This document shows, piece after piece, positions 21,656 to 32,464 of a stretch of 64,000 bases of DNA (its first letter is position 1; each line of letters opens with the position of its first letter). The notes beneath the pieces are model-generated. The model did no database searches, was not told the DNA's origin, and saw only the letters and a program-made list of their open reading frames with translations. The position numbers were made by a program, and so were the translations under genes. The DNA lies in NCBI GenBank assembly GCA_020746875.1, contig JAGTJL010000018.1, positions 1,302,001 to 1,366,000 of the forward strand, in the 5' to 3' direction. Source of the DNA: Rhexocercosporidium sp. MPI-PUGE-AT-0058. Taxonomy: Eukaryota; Ascomycota; Leotiomycetes; Helotiales.

Positions 21656-22938
21656 CCACCAGCTTTGACTTCTTATGTCAAGAGGACTGAGTTGATGTTG
21701 GACAACAATCTCCAAATGCACCTGAAAGGGAGTGGAATGATATCTTTTGATGGAGGCTATACTGGATCTCGATGTACCAATAGCAATAGAGCTTCGCTCT
21801 ACGGATAAACTCTCAGACGAGAAGATCTCTTTGGGCTATCTATTCGTGCACGACTAGTTATCGGAAATTTGAACGCCCCAACGGGTCCGTTATTGCTGCC
21901 TCTCAATTTTCACGCAGGTGGTGCTGAAAGTCCTCCTTGTTGCTGGAGGATCGATTGCTGGTTTCACAGTCAGTCGAGTTATTGGCCATATACTGGTGAC
22001 ACTCTGAAGTGCTGCTGTAGCTTTTTCTTATCGAAAGATTGATCGCGGTCTGTGCGGCGAGTTGATGTGGCATAAACAGGGGAGCTATGTTGATGCTGCG
22101 GTACAGCTGGTTCGCTGCCATAGTGTTGGTTTCAACGTAATATATTTGGTTATTGTTGATGTTTGGAGAGATTTTCTTTTCTATATATAGGAGGATCGAG
22201 TTGACCATTAATGGTCGTGTGTTCTTATGCATGTGCGCATGTTTCAAATACGGGATATTCGGTGCCTTGGTTTTCTTTCCCTGGTGCCTTCTTTTCCTGC
22301 TCCAATCGATTATCGCAGCACGCTACTATTAGGGACTCCCTTTCTGGCAATAACTAGAATTTTAGCCTCATTCAATGTGGAGTGTATTTCAAGGATTGCG
22401 CCTTGGTATCTGTTGGTTATGACCTAGGACCGAGTGGGAAAGGGAGAGCGCCGTCAACGGGAAGTGATGCACTCGAAATCGTGTACAGCCACATAGTGTC
22501 CAGTATCGGAAGAAGTTGCCGATGACTTACCCGCTTCAATAAGTTGTCTCTTCTCTACTCTTTTTGAGACGGGACAACAGACAGGATACAAAGTCAGGGC
22601 AATCTATGAGCGGAAATCACAGCTAATATGGGAGCAATGGGTTAAAGAAGCCCATTCCACGGCTAGATGAGAAGGATTTCAACAATCCGTTAGCATTGCT
22701 GAGACAGTAGGATACGATTCACGAACTATTAACAGCTCATCACCACCGAAAGCATGGCAGCAAACTTTATTGCATCGCAAGTAATTTAGTTCTGTCATCA
22801 CTTGCCGTTGTGAACTACTAGCCTATAAGACTCCTCCTGCGAGACCGGACATTAACTTTCATCTGCGCATTGCTACAATCTACGTAATCGGCATCCTTAT
22901 AACCACCTCCTAGACCCCTACAACCTAACCCAAAGTAT
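21656..22938. other. Intergenic, no supported gene
   Basis: Contains only short frames. A minus-strand frame with ATG 22121 (MAANQLYRSINIAPLF, 73 codons) has low-complexity polar content and no family signature. Composition is ordinary and no terminal repeats were seen. Confidence 0.4.
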
Positions 22939-23133
22939 TCAGAAGCCCTCTCGGAAGTTCTTTCGAAGCAGGTGTCTCAAGACAACATTGTCGTCACTGT
23001 CATTGCCCAAGCTGTTAGAAAATATCTTACGTGTCTCTTTAGTGTATGCTCGTAGTGCTGCTACATTGTGAAAGGTTTCCACTTTTTCCTCACCGCCGCT
23101 TCGCTGCCTTTCAATCAAATCAACGATGTTCAC
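22939..23133 (-). CDS. Hypothetical protein, C-terminal exon only
   Basis: A minus-strand frame ending at 22939 reads VNIVDLIERQRSGGEEKVE then LRAYTKETRKIF and LRHLLRKNF. Residue use is protein-like (amphipathic, charged). There is no ATG. The frame is open back to a TAG that could be a splice acceptor (about 23150), so it may be the last exon of a gene whose upstream exons I could not trace. Not recognised. Confidence 0.3.
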   Translation of the reverse strand: MNIVDLIERQRSGGEEKVETFHNVAALRAYTKETRKIFSNSLGNDSDDNVVLRHLLRKNFREGF

Positions 23134-23523
23134 GTGCGTCCTCCTCGCTGCCTATCACACACGTCAGTATGAATCTACGGAGCTTTGTTGGGGGATCTCC
23201 TACCTCCTCGCATTTCTGACATGTTTCCGCACCTAGCCTGGTGGAGGTCCTGAAAATATATTCATTTATTGGACCTACTCAACAATCTTCCTTCCATCTC
23301 CTCTACACCCTCTTGCATCCTCCTTTACACACCTCATTTACATCTACGCTTCAAATGCGCCCTGCGAAAACTCAAATCTTCTCAAATTCCATGCAGGATG
23401 TTACCAATAGTACCATCGGCCATTGTATTGAGCATACCATTTTTGATTCTCTTCAGACTACTCTCCTTTCATCTATCTCTCACCGTCCCACCATTCTGCA
23501 CACTTGGTCTGATCATTTGTCTT

Positions 23524-23976
23524 CTAGGTAAGGTCGGAGGCTTCTGTCTTCGGATTCTTCGAGCTGCTAGACTCGCCCGCATCGTGATGTGCGGTGCTGC
23601 TCGTGGTCTGCAAAACGCCCGCACTAGTTAAAGACAGGATTGCTTCTTGTGTCCAGTCCTGGCAGCGTCGCAAGGGCTCTTTTGGGAATAGTTTCTTCGG
23701 TCCTTGAAATTGCTTCTTCGGAGGAGAAATGCTATTGTAAAGCTCTCTAAAGCGATCTCAGTCGGTGGCAGCGACCCGCCCGAGGGATGTCTTGCTCGAG
23801 AATGATGCCGATATCTCAGGCTTCTTGCTCGCTTTGCATTCGTATCTCATTCCATTCTGAATATCCCCAGTGACTTGGAAATTATAACAGGTCCCATCTG
23901 GTGCAGTTTCGACAAATATGGCATAGTAGTCGCGGGGAGCGCCGATATACGCTGTGAGGAACACATTATAAGACAT
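23524..23976 (-). pseudogene. DUF6914-like protein with one in-frame TGA
   Basis: From ATG 23976 to TAG 23524-23526 there is one frame of 151 codons interrupted only by TGA at 23758-23760. It starts MSYNVFLTAYIGAPRDYYAI and continues GTCYNFQVTGDIQNGMRYEC and KTSLGRVAATD-stop. Then come DRFRELYNSISPPKKQF, GPKKLFPKEPLRRCQDW and TQEAILSLTSAGVL, with a Ser-rich tail. The pattern YxAPRDxxAIFVET...VTGxIQxGM...PPPKKQF...RCQxW matches a small fungal family I know as DUF6914, function unknown. A Tyr or Trp codon is the likely original at the TGA. The length is normal for the family, so only this codon breaks it. Plus-strand open frames overlapping it are shadows. Confidence 0.65.
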
Positions 23977-24450
23977 ATCCTATAGGCTGTTAGCACTACA
24001 ATTTAACATGAATAATTTGGAAGCAAGCTTACTGATAATAGATTCTAGTGTTCTGATGGCTGGTATAAGGTAAGTGATTGAGAACTGTGACCAGATAGCA
24101 GAAAGGCTTCTTAGTATTTGTAGAGTTCAAGACAGTGCTCCCTTAGTCTCTATACCACACGATCTGATTGTAAGTCCACAAATAGAAGCATAGTCCATCT
24201 ATCCATTAAGGCCTCGACGTAGCGCGCGCGTAAATGCATGCGAATGTACCTTTCGGCCTCGACCTTCATCCCGGCGCATGTTGAAACGAGCCTTATAAAC
24301 CAACACCTTGAAGTATCCATCTCCGCTTAGGTGTGCCGGTGCTAAGGTCCAATTCCGTCAAGCCTTCCTCAACTTGGAGTGGTGCTCGTCAAATCATTTA
24401 AATGCTCTCCATCACTCTCCCAGGTAGCATCACCCACAATGCCTACAAGC

Positions 24451-25306
24451 TTACGACCATAATTCCCTTCGCAGCATATCCATCCATACGTATTCGTTCG
24501 GGTATTCATCGAGAATTTTGGCCACCCAGACATGCCAGTCATTATCCCATCTACCGCATGTAAATATCGCTAATGTATACTCCCAATAGCTTGGGAATCA
24601 TCCGGCCGTTTCCCAGTCAATACCAACTAAGCCGCTATCATTACGAACCATGATATTCTTCCGTTACACACCTTGCGTCTGAGAAAATAAGGTCGCGGTT
24701 TTGAAGGACTCGAGGAAGGATACGCTGGCAGAACTCGGCTTTCTGGGGCGTAATATTGTTATACAAGTATTTCCGTACCATGGCTTCATTGAGCTGAGCT
24801 TCCGTCTCAAACGGATCATTTATCACAGCTGTAGCGGCGTCGTCTGCCGTCCAGAACATGGAGTCTTGAAGCGCGCGGTTCCCAAAGCTCCCAAAATCCC
24901 CGGGGCATGGAAGGGTACGGAGTTGACCGATTATGTCTCGCAACTTGTCGGATACGGCTGCTTTCTAGGCTGTGCCAAAGGTGTCCCAAAGAGAGTCAAG
25001 GTTCTTGCCGTTAATATTCTCCATAACAATGTAATTGAAGCCCGTAGCTTTATCGGTATAGACAGCGTAGACTTGAGGTAGCGGTACATTTGAAGAGTGC
25101 CCGACAAAGAGCATATTCTCGCCCTCGATCAGGTTCACGTTAAGGCTATATTTGACTAGGAAGTGGTGACCAACCCGGACGATGCGTCGACCCGTGGTCT
25201 CCTAGACCACGTCTGGTGATGTGGTGATAACCTCGAGTGTTGGAAGAGGCGCAGCAAGTCGTTCAGACGTTTCATAGAAAGGAAGAGAATAAAAGCTGGC
25301 CATCAT
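24451..25306 (-). pseudogene. Aminoglycoside-phosphotransferase-like (APH) kinase, degraded
   Basis: Fungal APH-family small-molecule kinase-like relic. From ATG 25306 (MMASFYSLPFYETSERL) the frame shows RRIVRVGHHFLVKYSLNVN (nucleotide-binding lobe with Lys), FNYIVMENINGKNLDSLWD (hinge) and DIIGQLRTLPCPGDFGSF. After a frameshift near 24670 it shows RKNIMVRNDSGLVGIDWE, the metal-binding IDWE motif. It ends SYWEYTLAIFTCGRWDNDW and WMDMLRRELWS-stop at 24451-24453. Stops: TAG 25202-25204, TAG 24965-24967, TAA 24664-24666 and TGA 24598-24600, all explicable as C-to-T or G-to-A at Gln/Trp codons. The HxD catalytic loop expected just before RKN is destroyed by the frameshift. Such proteins are numerous in fungi, and few have known substrates. 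Confidence 0.85.
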
Positions 25307-25397
25307 GGCGAATTAAACAGTTTTGTATTGGAGAAAGGATGTTCGACGCCATTCAAGTGTAGCTGGTTTAAGCACGAGCCATGTCCGGCCATAATTC

Positions 25398-25688
25398 GTG
25401 CTAGCTCAACCGCAAGAAACAGTTGAAGCTAATCTAGTATTTATTACATTCATCGATGCATGTGTTCTCGGCCAAGGAGCATGGTCACCGCTTAACGTTC
25501 TAGAAGAACACGAGAATTATCACGTACTACTGATTAAGGGAGGAAATTCCTACGGCAACTATGAGTGGTACACGGAAGAAGTTCTCGCCATTCGCGAGAT
25601 TCCAGAGGATGCGATAGTCGGTACTGTTATTGCTCCCAACCTTAACGAAGAGCCTTTCCCGAATTGGGACAATCTTGAGAAGTGCTGA
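25398..25688 (+). pseudogene. Unrecognised protein fragment without start
   Basis: A 96-codon frame beginning with GTG right after a TAA and ending TGA 25686-25688. It has protein-like content: ACVLGQGAWSPLNVLEEHEN, YHVLLIKGGNSYGNYEWY and EEVLAIREIPEDAIVGTV. The xEVLxxRxIPxxAIVGTV ending is the style of the last strand-helix unit in several fungal families of unknown function. No ATG, so the 5' part is lost or sits in an unplaced exon. It diverges from the APH relic. Confidence 0.3.
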
Positions 25689-25964
25689 GAAGACCAGGTG
25701 ATGGGAAGACTTCCATCGGATTCAACGACTGTGTTGAACCCATTTGTACAAGAGCAGGCCGGTCTTTGAAAATCCTGACTATTCCACATCGTCTCGTGCT
25801 GGTCCCTAGTCAAATCGGAAATACTTGGGAGGATGTCGGTTACGATGCGGTCTAGTTATATCATCCAAGTGTTCGTAGCATGCTCGGCGCAATAGAAGAA
25901 GATGGATGGGGTTGTGGTTCGCGTGCAAGTCATTAGCAAGCAATCTTTGTATCAAGGCCAGACT

Positions 25965-26483
25965 CTAAACTCTATATCTGACACCAGTCGAGGCTTCTTT
26001 CACATTGTAGTAAGATCCCTCGTCGATCTCTTTTCGCCTTTCAAACTCGTATGAGCCTTCCAACCAGTAGCCTCCACCTCGGTATGAGGCCCATTCTCCC
26101 TCACTCCTGCCGATCTCGTCCAGGCGACCGGCTCTCAATCTTCTGAGAGACGCCTGCCATAACAAGGGTTAGAGCGAAGATCGTTCCATTGGTTGCGGTA
26201 TGCAACCACACGTTTCGCTGCCTTCCCTTTTTTGCAGCGACCGCATGTGAAAGTGGTGGAGGAAGAGAGGCGATGCAGTGTCAGTCTCCTTTGGGATAGT
26301 AAACCTTGATAACGATGAATTTGGAGGGTAGTGCTTGGGTCTGATCGCTGTCTTTTTGAGGAACAGCAAAGTCTCCGTGGCTGTTGCGTGATTCAGAAGC
26401 CATAGTTCAATATCGATTAGTGTAGAAGTGTAGGGCTGTACGAACTTGCCAGATTTTGTTTGCGGTTCTCGTGGCTGGACCAA
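25965..26483 (-). CDS. Possible two-exon hypothetical protein
   Basis: Two adjacent minus-strand frames without ATG could be spliced. The upstream one, about 26483-26230, reads KSGKFVQPYTSTLIDIELW and FLKKTAIRPKHYPPN. The downstream one, 26146-25965, follows a CAG and reads ASLRRLRAGRLDEIGRSEG, SYRGGGYWLEGSYEFERRK and YYNVKEASTGVRYRV-stop. The second is the more protein-like. No start codon, donor or family could be fixed. The interval 26484-26922 upstream holds no gene and would include the BTB gene promoter. Confidence 0.25.
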
Positions 26484-26922
26484 CTACGCCAGGGACTTGT
26501 CATTACTCAGCTTGGGTGGCCTTCATGCCTGAGGTTTCAGAAATGAAATTACAGCGTAAAGATAAAAAGGGCGTGCGGGGTCATTTCGCTCTAACCCAAA
26601 TATCGTTAGTCGCTTCGCTTTGTGGCTTAAAATCGCGGGGAAAGACGAGGCTGAGATTTGTGGCTGGGTTAGCTTCTTTCTGCCTGGCGTCTTGGGTTTT
26701 CTGCCTCCACTTCTACGGGTAGAACCTCAGCAAACACCTTTAATCGCATCTGTGTCAACCGCAGATCATAAGAGAATTCTTGACGCTCATTATCAAGATT
26801 TTATAAGAGGGCAAGTAATTAAGAACATCGGACATCGTTCCTAACCAATAAGATCTCTCAGTCTTCCACTCATTCCGATCCACGGCGGATTTCGAATCAG
26901 ATCTGCAAGGAAACTCTCAAGC

Positions 26923-28019
26923 ATGTCGTCGAAATTTTCTACTCCACCTCACTTAGTCCAGCTCATGGGCTCGGAGAAATACAGCGACCTGAAATTCGTG
27001 TGCCAGGGACAGGAGTTCAAAGTCCACAAAGCGATTGTCTGCACACAATCTCCCGTGCTTGCAGCAGCCTGTGATGGTAGCTTTCAGGTAAAGCAGGACA
27101 AATAGCTTCTGTAGAAATGGGCTTGACAAGGTACTTACGCACTGGCACGTAGGAGGCAGCGACCAATAGCATAAATATCGACGAGTTCGAAGCTGCGACC
27201 GTCAAGCGGATGATTGAGTTTATGTACACGAAAGAGTATGACGATGGCATGGAGAAGCGAGGATCAGAAGACGTGTCTGGATCCGAGAATACAGGAGCTG
27301 AGCGGCAAGGTAAGGGACGTACTTACGGGCTCTCACAGTTGACCGATCTAAATAACCAAGATGATAGAGACTCATCCAACCTTCCTGCGTCGACACACGT
27401 TGATTCTCTATGTGCGATAACACCGGCGATGACAACCGAAATGGTACTTCACCATGTTCGCGTAAATGCAATCGCAGACTATTACGATATACCACTGCTG
27501 AAACAGCTTGCGAACACGAAAATCCAGCGCCTTCTCGAAACCACCAGGTCTGCTGATGGATTCTCTGACGTCGTTAGAGAAGTCTTTAACTCCACCAGCG
27601 ACAAGGCATTACGTGAGATAATGGCTTCAACCGCAGCTACGCACATCGAAGAGCTCATCGGGCTCGAGGATTTTACCGCGCTAGATGTCATGAGCGAGTT
27701 CGCCGTCAGCATCATACAGAATACGAGTCGGCAGCTTCAAGCTGTCAAGTCTCAGTTACAACAGACAGAGTCCCGCCTTCGATCCGCCGAACAAGATTGC
27801 TCCTATGAGAAGTCGCTACGGGAAAGCGAAACAGCCAAGGCTGACCGCATCGTCGCAAAGATTAACGATTGTCTCGATACCCTCTCCAAGACAAGGACTT
27901 GTCGCAATGTCAATTGCTCGGCCGACTTTACCTGTTATATCGAGCGTGGCGGGTTTTTGGATGAACCTAAGTACACACTTCGTTGCGCAAGATGCCAATG
28001 TAGACATAAGAGTATATGA
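26923..28019 (+). CDS. BTB/POZ-domain protein
   Basis: Two exons, 26923-27087 and 27153-28019, intron 27088-27152 (GTAAAG...GTAG), 343 residues, intact. The BTB/POZ fold covers about residues 10-110. GSEKYSDLKFVCQGQEFKVH, KAIVCTQSPVLAAACDGSFQ and INIDEFEAATVKRMIEFMY are the classic strand-helix blocks; an insert of about 70 residues rich in Ser/Gly/Asp sits after the MYTKEYD helix. A C-terminal coiled segment (QLQAVKSQLQQTESRLRSAE) leads to a possible zinc-binding tail with four or more Cys (CRNVNC, DFTCY, LRCARCQC). Fungal BTB proteins of this type mediate dimerisation, some as Cullin-3 adaptors; the partner is unknown. ATG 26923 is the first in frame. The gene is well preserved although its neighbours are broken. 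Confidence 0.85.
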
Positions 28020-28063
28020 ACTTAGGGAATTTGGAAAGATTGCTTTAGGAGCAGCATTTAATA

Positions 28064-29225
28064 CTATTCTCGATTGATATTTGAAAAGAAATCACAGAGA
28101 TTCCTAATCAGTGCTAGGCCCCGGCGCAACCAGTGCAGCGCCGTGTCACTTCGAAGCTTCCGCAGCTCGAGGTGATGGTAGAAATAGCGCATGTGCTTGT
28201 CTCCGCAAGAAAGGTCACCTCGAAATTCTCGTATATCAAGACCAGCAGCGAGTGGTTCCCAATACCGGTCAACGAGCTGTATCAGAGCGCTCACGGCACT
28301 CGCGATGTACCTCTCCAGTTTCGCCTTCCAAATTTGTGTCTTGTCTCCTGTTGTTCCGATTGTCTCACGATTGCTCACGTCTGTTGCGGCGACAATGCGA
28401 GGGGTGTTGGGGTTGAACGGCGTTGAAGCATTGAGATCGCCAGCCCAGAGTCGGTGAAAACTCTCGGTCGGCAACGTGCAAAGGGCGGAAAGGAAGGCTT
28501 TGGACGAATCTAGAATTTGTTCAGTATATAACCTATTATTAGTCTTATTTGCAACCTGGCGTCGGAGAGCCTCCTCGGCTTTATTTAATAGATCTTCATA
28601 GTCCGTTTGGAAGTCCGGCAATATCTTCTGGGAATTCCTCGTAGAAATCTCGCATGTAGATATTGAGCTTAACCAAGTTATTGTCCCGGTAATAGGGGTC
28701 TTCAACAAGGCTCCTTCGACTTGAATTAGTAGGGGCACCACTCATATTCGATGGGGCGACTGATGGGCCGTGCCAAGACACCTGTGAAGTCGTCCTCCGC
28801 ATCTGCTCGGTATGATGTGACCTAGTAGAAGAAGGTGTCAGTAGCAGAGCGAATCCATTAGCATCTCGTCTATACTTTATATTCGGCGCCGATTTTATGA
28901 GTCTCTTACGGATAATTTCGCACGTCTAAGTGACTAAGAAGAGTATCCGACCGGCAGTGTCTTTCTTGGTAGGATTCTGATCCTGAAGCAGACTTAACCC
29001 ATTAGATAATAAAACTATTGACAGACTTCGGACGGTATCTTTTCGGAGCAGGACTCGAAGGGAGCGGGGTCGACAAGGTCTTTGAGGAATAATGCGCGTG
29101 AACGCTTGAAAGGGAGAGGCTTTAGCTGTTGCTATACAGTCTGCACGAACTTCTTTATTAGTCGTTGACTGGTACGAGGGGATATTAACATATCTCGACC
29201 TCCTGCTCTGCTTCCTCGGTCTCAA
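28064..29225 (-). pseudogene. Unknown helical protein, one TAG and one frameshift
   Basis: Minus-strand frame open from about 29265, interrupted by TAG at 28926-28928 (LFLVT-stop-TCEIIRKRL). It continues in the same frame through MRRTTSQVSWHGPSVAPSN (ATG 28802) and DPYYRDNNLVKLNIYMRDF. It then changes frame near 28620 into DFQTDYEDLLNKAEEALRR and runs cleanly to TGA 28064-28066. The C-terminal 200 residues are helical (TEQILDSSKAFLSALCTLP, ASAVSALIQLVDRYWEPL). The DPxYRxxNL...NIYxR pattern recurs in fungal hypothetical proteins as I remember them, but I know no name. If the ATG at 28802 is the true start, only the frameshift matters. It lies just downstream of the HET-NACHT relic on the same strand, in normal-GC sequence. 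Confidence 0.5.
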
Positions 29226-29384
29226 TTCGGAGTTGCTTCGTCGTGCCAGGCCGTGGTAAGGTAGTCAAATGAATGTTTGGAGTAACTGCCCATTAATGGT
29301 GTTAAGCGTGTTTGTCGTGATTGCGAGGTCTATCTCGACTCTGCCTAGCGATCAGTAAGTAGATGCTGGGCGGTATTACTCTTC

Positions 29385-30424
29385 CTAACCGTTGGCGAAA
29401 TTTTGGGCCACGGTGCGAGAGATTGTAGATTTGCTAGTGCCTGCCATACTATTCATCCAGAATGTACGTTCGCTACCTCGGTCGCTAGCCCAGCTATATA
29501 TCTGCCGAAGGAGTTCTGTTCGAGTGCCTTGATAGCATCTAGCATTGTGTTCTTCATCGCGAGAGTCGAACGCGGCGTTATCTACGGACTGTAGTCTGCT
29601 AAGAACGAGATTTTGTTCTGTGGTGTAAATCAGCACTCACTCCGACTGCTCTAATAAATACTGAACTGAAGTTTTCCAGTTATTTTTCAAAGGTTTGTCA
29701 ATTTCCTCCCGGAGCCGTCGAAACGCCTTGTCTTCCCTTCGCCATAAAGAAGGGGCATTTGGATATCCGAAATCCCAAAAAGCGAGTATGCCCTATCTTC
29801 TTCGCGCGTAGTCTGACGATTTGTTGCCCACGATAATCGAGTATCAATATCGAACCGAAATAGAGAAGATTCTCGAAGCGCTATGATTAAGATACTTATA
29901 ATCTCGTGGATCTTTTACTCTAAAGTGGTATTATTACTTAATTTCTCGCATTCTCGAGAAAATAATTCAACCGATCTTAAAGCAAGAAGTTCTTAAAAGG
30001 TCTAACCCTGTCTAAATCACTCGCTTACTCGAAAAGCTGATTCCCAAGTACACTTAGAGAATAAATCGCTAGCTTTCTGCTTCTTTTTCGGAATATTTAA
30101 TAAATAGACATAGTATTTAACCGCTTTTTAATACTATCGAAACATAAAGTTAATAGCTTCTGCAGGCTCTATGCTATTCGATTTATCGATACAGTAAGTA
30201 TCTACTTAAAAGTATTACAAGCCGTCACGCTTCGCTTGCTCTCCGCAGAACTATATCTTGTTATAACCGGCTATATTCTTATAGTCGCTATTCTTTAGAT
30301 CTGCGAAAGTAACCTCCTCCGATCCTTATTTATACGAAAGAATAGCATATTTCTTAGGTATATCGCCTTTAAATAACTCAGTCAGGCTGAAATCCCTATT
30401 ATTATTATATTATAGCAGACGTAT
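29385..30424 (-). pseudogene. HET-NACHT (HET-E/HET-D-like) STAND receptor relic
   Basis: RIP-altered copy of the classic incompatibility NLR architecture on the minus strand. The start codon is now ATA (30422-30424): I-RLL, then DFSLTELFKGDIPKKYAILS, SEEVTFADLKNSDYKN, AGYNKI then FCGEQAKRDGL, and VDTYCIDKSNS. This is the HET-E/HET-D type of HET domain. RLSWATNRQTTREEDRAYSL and FGISDIQMPLLYGEGK follow. A frameshift near 29740 leads to AFRRLREEIDKPLKN. The NACHT start is then clear: LQSVDNAAFDSRDEEHNARC, GTRTELLRQIYSWASD, and the P-loop MAGTSKSTISRT, where the family has GMAGTGKST (Gly to Ser, a G-to-A change). Homology ends at NFANG near 29385. The rest of NACHT and the WD40 repeats that recognise ligand are absent. 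Several TAA/TAG stops interrupt it. Certain as to family, certain not functional. Confidence 0.88.
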
Positions 30425-31391
30425 TATTAACTAGGTTCGAGGATTATAAAGAGTAGGATTCTCGGCAGTAGTTAAGCCATCGAGTTGCCATAAGTGCGAA
30501 GGGTGAAGACTTTATGTCGTGTTGAGGCTGGCGCATTCAGTTAGGCGGCAGCCTCGCAGCAATTCTATCGTCGTGTATCACTGGAAGCGCGCAAGACCAG
30601 CCCAGTCGCTCAGGCTCACTAGCGAAGTCAACATCGAATGACAATAGTGTATTCTTGTTGCTAAGAGGGAAGCTAAATAAATCTGGGAGTTGAGGATAGG
30701 AAAGGAAATCAGGACCTAGTCTTCCGTTTGTTGTTCATTTCTGGCCTTATGTCTTAGGCTGGCATTTATTAGGTAATCTACGGCGAAACTACGGCGAAAG
30801 TGGCGAAAGTGGCGAAATTACCAAAGCCGTAGGGGAGGTGCGGGGTCAGTCGCCGAGAATCGTAGATCAGAAGTACCTAACCGTGTGGCGATCCTGCAAC
30901 TGTTTGCGCGCTACAGCAGCTACAAAGCTTATAAGGGTCTCAGATAGAAAACTATGAATCTAAAGCTTAAATAAGAACTTTAAAAAAGTGTAAGGGATAT
31001 TAAGAGCTCGCTAGTATAGCTGTGGTAAAGAATTCGTATTAAAGCCTAAATGAAGGCTTCTTATAAATCAGGCGAAAGGACGACGATATAAAAATAAAAT
31101 TTTCTATAGAAAAGGTCAAATTATTAATAAATAATTATATAATTCGGCTGATCTCTTCTTTTTGTAGACTTATAAGTTAGTGTAGTATTTGAATTGCGTA
31201 AAGTCTAGGTACCCCTCTTTTTTCTCGGCACGTAGGGTTTCTGGGCACGCAGGGAGGACGTTACCTTTAACTCCTATCTAAACAGAAGATGACATACTTG
31301 GGATGTAATTCTTGCTTCTGCTTCGAGGTTTTCCAGTTCTTCTCCATCTTCACGGATGTACGGTCTTAGCTTCAGTGGAATTGGTGTCCAA
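30425..31391. other. Intergenic, mixed composition, no gene
   Basis: 30440-31000 has normal GC. A short tandem of GGCGAAA-type units occurs at about 30783-30820. 30940-31200 is AT-rich. All frames are closed, and no family signature or terminal repeat pair was found. Confidence 0.4.
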
Positions 31392-31644
31392 GCTCCCGGT
31401 GTACATAATTATCCGCACACTAAACAAGCGAGAACACTGAAAATCGTCTTGAGACCTTCTTTTCAACGCACCCTTACGAAGTTGATCATTAATTCGATTC
31501 TTCTAAAAAAAATCATTAGATCAAGAGAACTTGTTTATATTACAATTATCTTTTTTGTTTAATATTATCGTCGGTTGCGTTGTTATAAACCCAGTTTCCA
31601 GAGGCATTTGTTTTGGTGTGCAAATAATTACGTACACCGGGAGC
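31392..31644. mobile_element. 253-bp MITE-like element
   Basis: Terminal inverted repeats of about 36 bp. Left GCTCCCGGTGTACATAATTA (31392 on) and the reverse complement of the right end, GCTCCCGGTGTACGTAATTA, ending at 31644. After the first 13 bases the arms differ mainly by A/G or C/T changes, as RIP leaves. The interior is non-coding and partly AT-rich. No clear target-site duplication (flanks CCAA and AGGG), so the superfamily is undetermined. Confidence 0.7.
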
Positions 31645-32462
31645 AGGGGCGTTTCTCTGTTCGAGGTAAGCTAAGAGGGCACGGTTCTTTCGTGAATCTG
31701 TAATATGTAGGTTGCGTAATCAACCAGAATCGTCTTTCCGGAAGCGGAACTTTTATTTTCTAGTGTTTATGCCACTTGACTGCAGCAATGCGCCAGCTAC
31801 AGCCATGATTAGCTACAGGCACAATATCTTAGCCATTCTCAAAGATTGAACGGGCACGCATAATTTCAAGCACATAAATGCATATTATTTATTTGGCACG
31901 TGTGTGAGAAACGCCTTTTTAAAAGCATTAGTATCCATGCCTTGCGCGGTGGCATACCTAGGCACGCAATGCTCGACGAATCATAATAGCAGTTAGCCAC
32001 ACACTAGTTCCACTGCCAGCGTGTCACTTCCAACCTACGGCTCTTCGACCTAGCAACTTTTGTAAGTATATACTTTATAGTTAATTATAGCTAATAAGTT
32101 CTAGACGTGAATTTTATTTATGTTAATCGAACAGTTCTTTAAAAAGATAATGTATACCTTAACGAATTCCTACCGGTCTTATATAATAACTGCAGCATAA
32201 CAAATCTAATACTTACTCTTACTACTTTTTACTTTAAAGAATACATGCTAAAGGGAGTGCCGAGAAGAAGCAAATAAAATATGCCGAATATTAATATATT
32301 GTGGCAACTGCGGTGGAAATCCGAGAGTTATTATTTTGGTGGCATGGTATTCTGATTTAGGGATAGTTTGGCTTGTTCTCTTTTCTAGCTTAACATTTCC
32401 ATTTATTAAACTGTTCCCATCCGTCTCCAGCTCAGGCGCTCAGGCCCCTAGTTAACATGACT
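31645..32462. other. Non-coding interval between MITE and mariner
   Basis: Mixed composition, with an AT-rich middle (32050-32330). No open frame with protein character and no terminal repeats. Probably old repeat debris. Confidence 0.35.
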
Positions 32463-32464
32463 TA

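Noticed and set aside
23269..23631. Small plus-strand hydrophobic protein with membrane-like segments
   Set aside because: Its 3' third is the antisense of the DUF6914-like gene, and the rest is C/T-rich, which gives hydrophobic translations by composition alone.
10804..28928. Reassigned UAG codon as the reason for in-frame TAGs
   Set aside because: Intact genes here use TAG as terminator (for example the RLP gene end and the broken HET gene end), and TGA/TAA lesions also occur; decay or RIP is simpler.
30783..30820. GGCGAAA tandem as a possible transposon end or CRISPR-like repeat
   Set aside because: Only a few short direct copies, no spacers of regular length, no partner end; fungal nuclear context.
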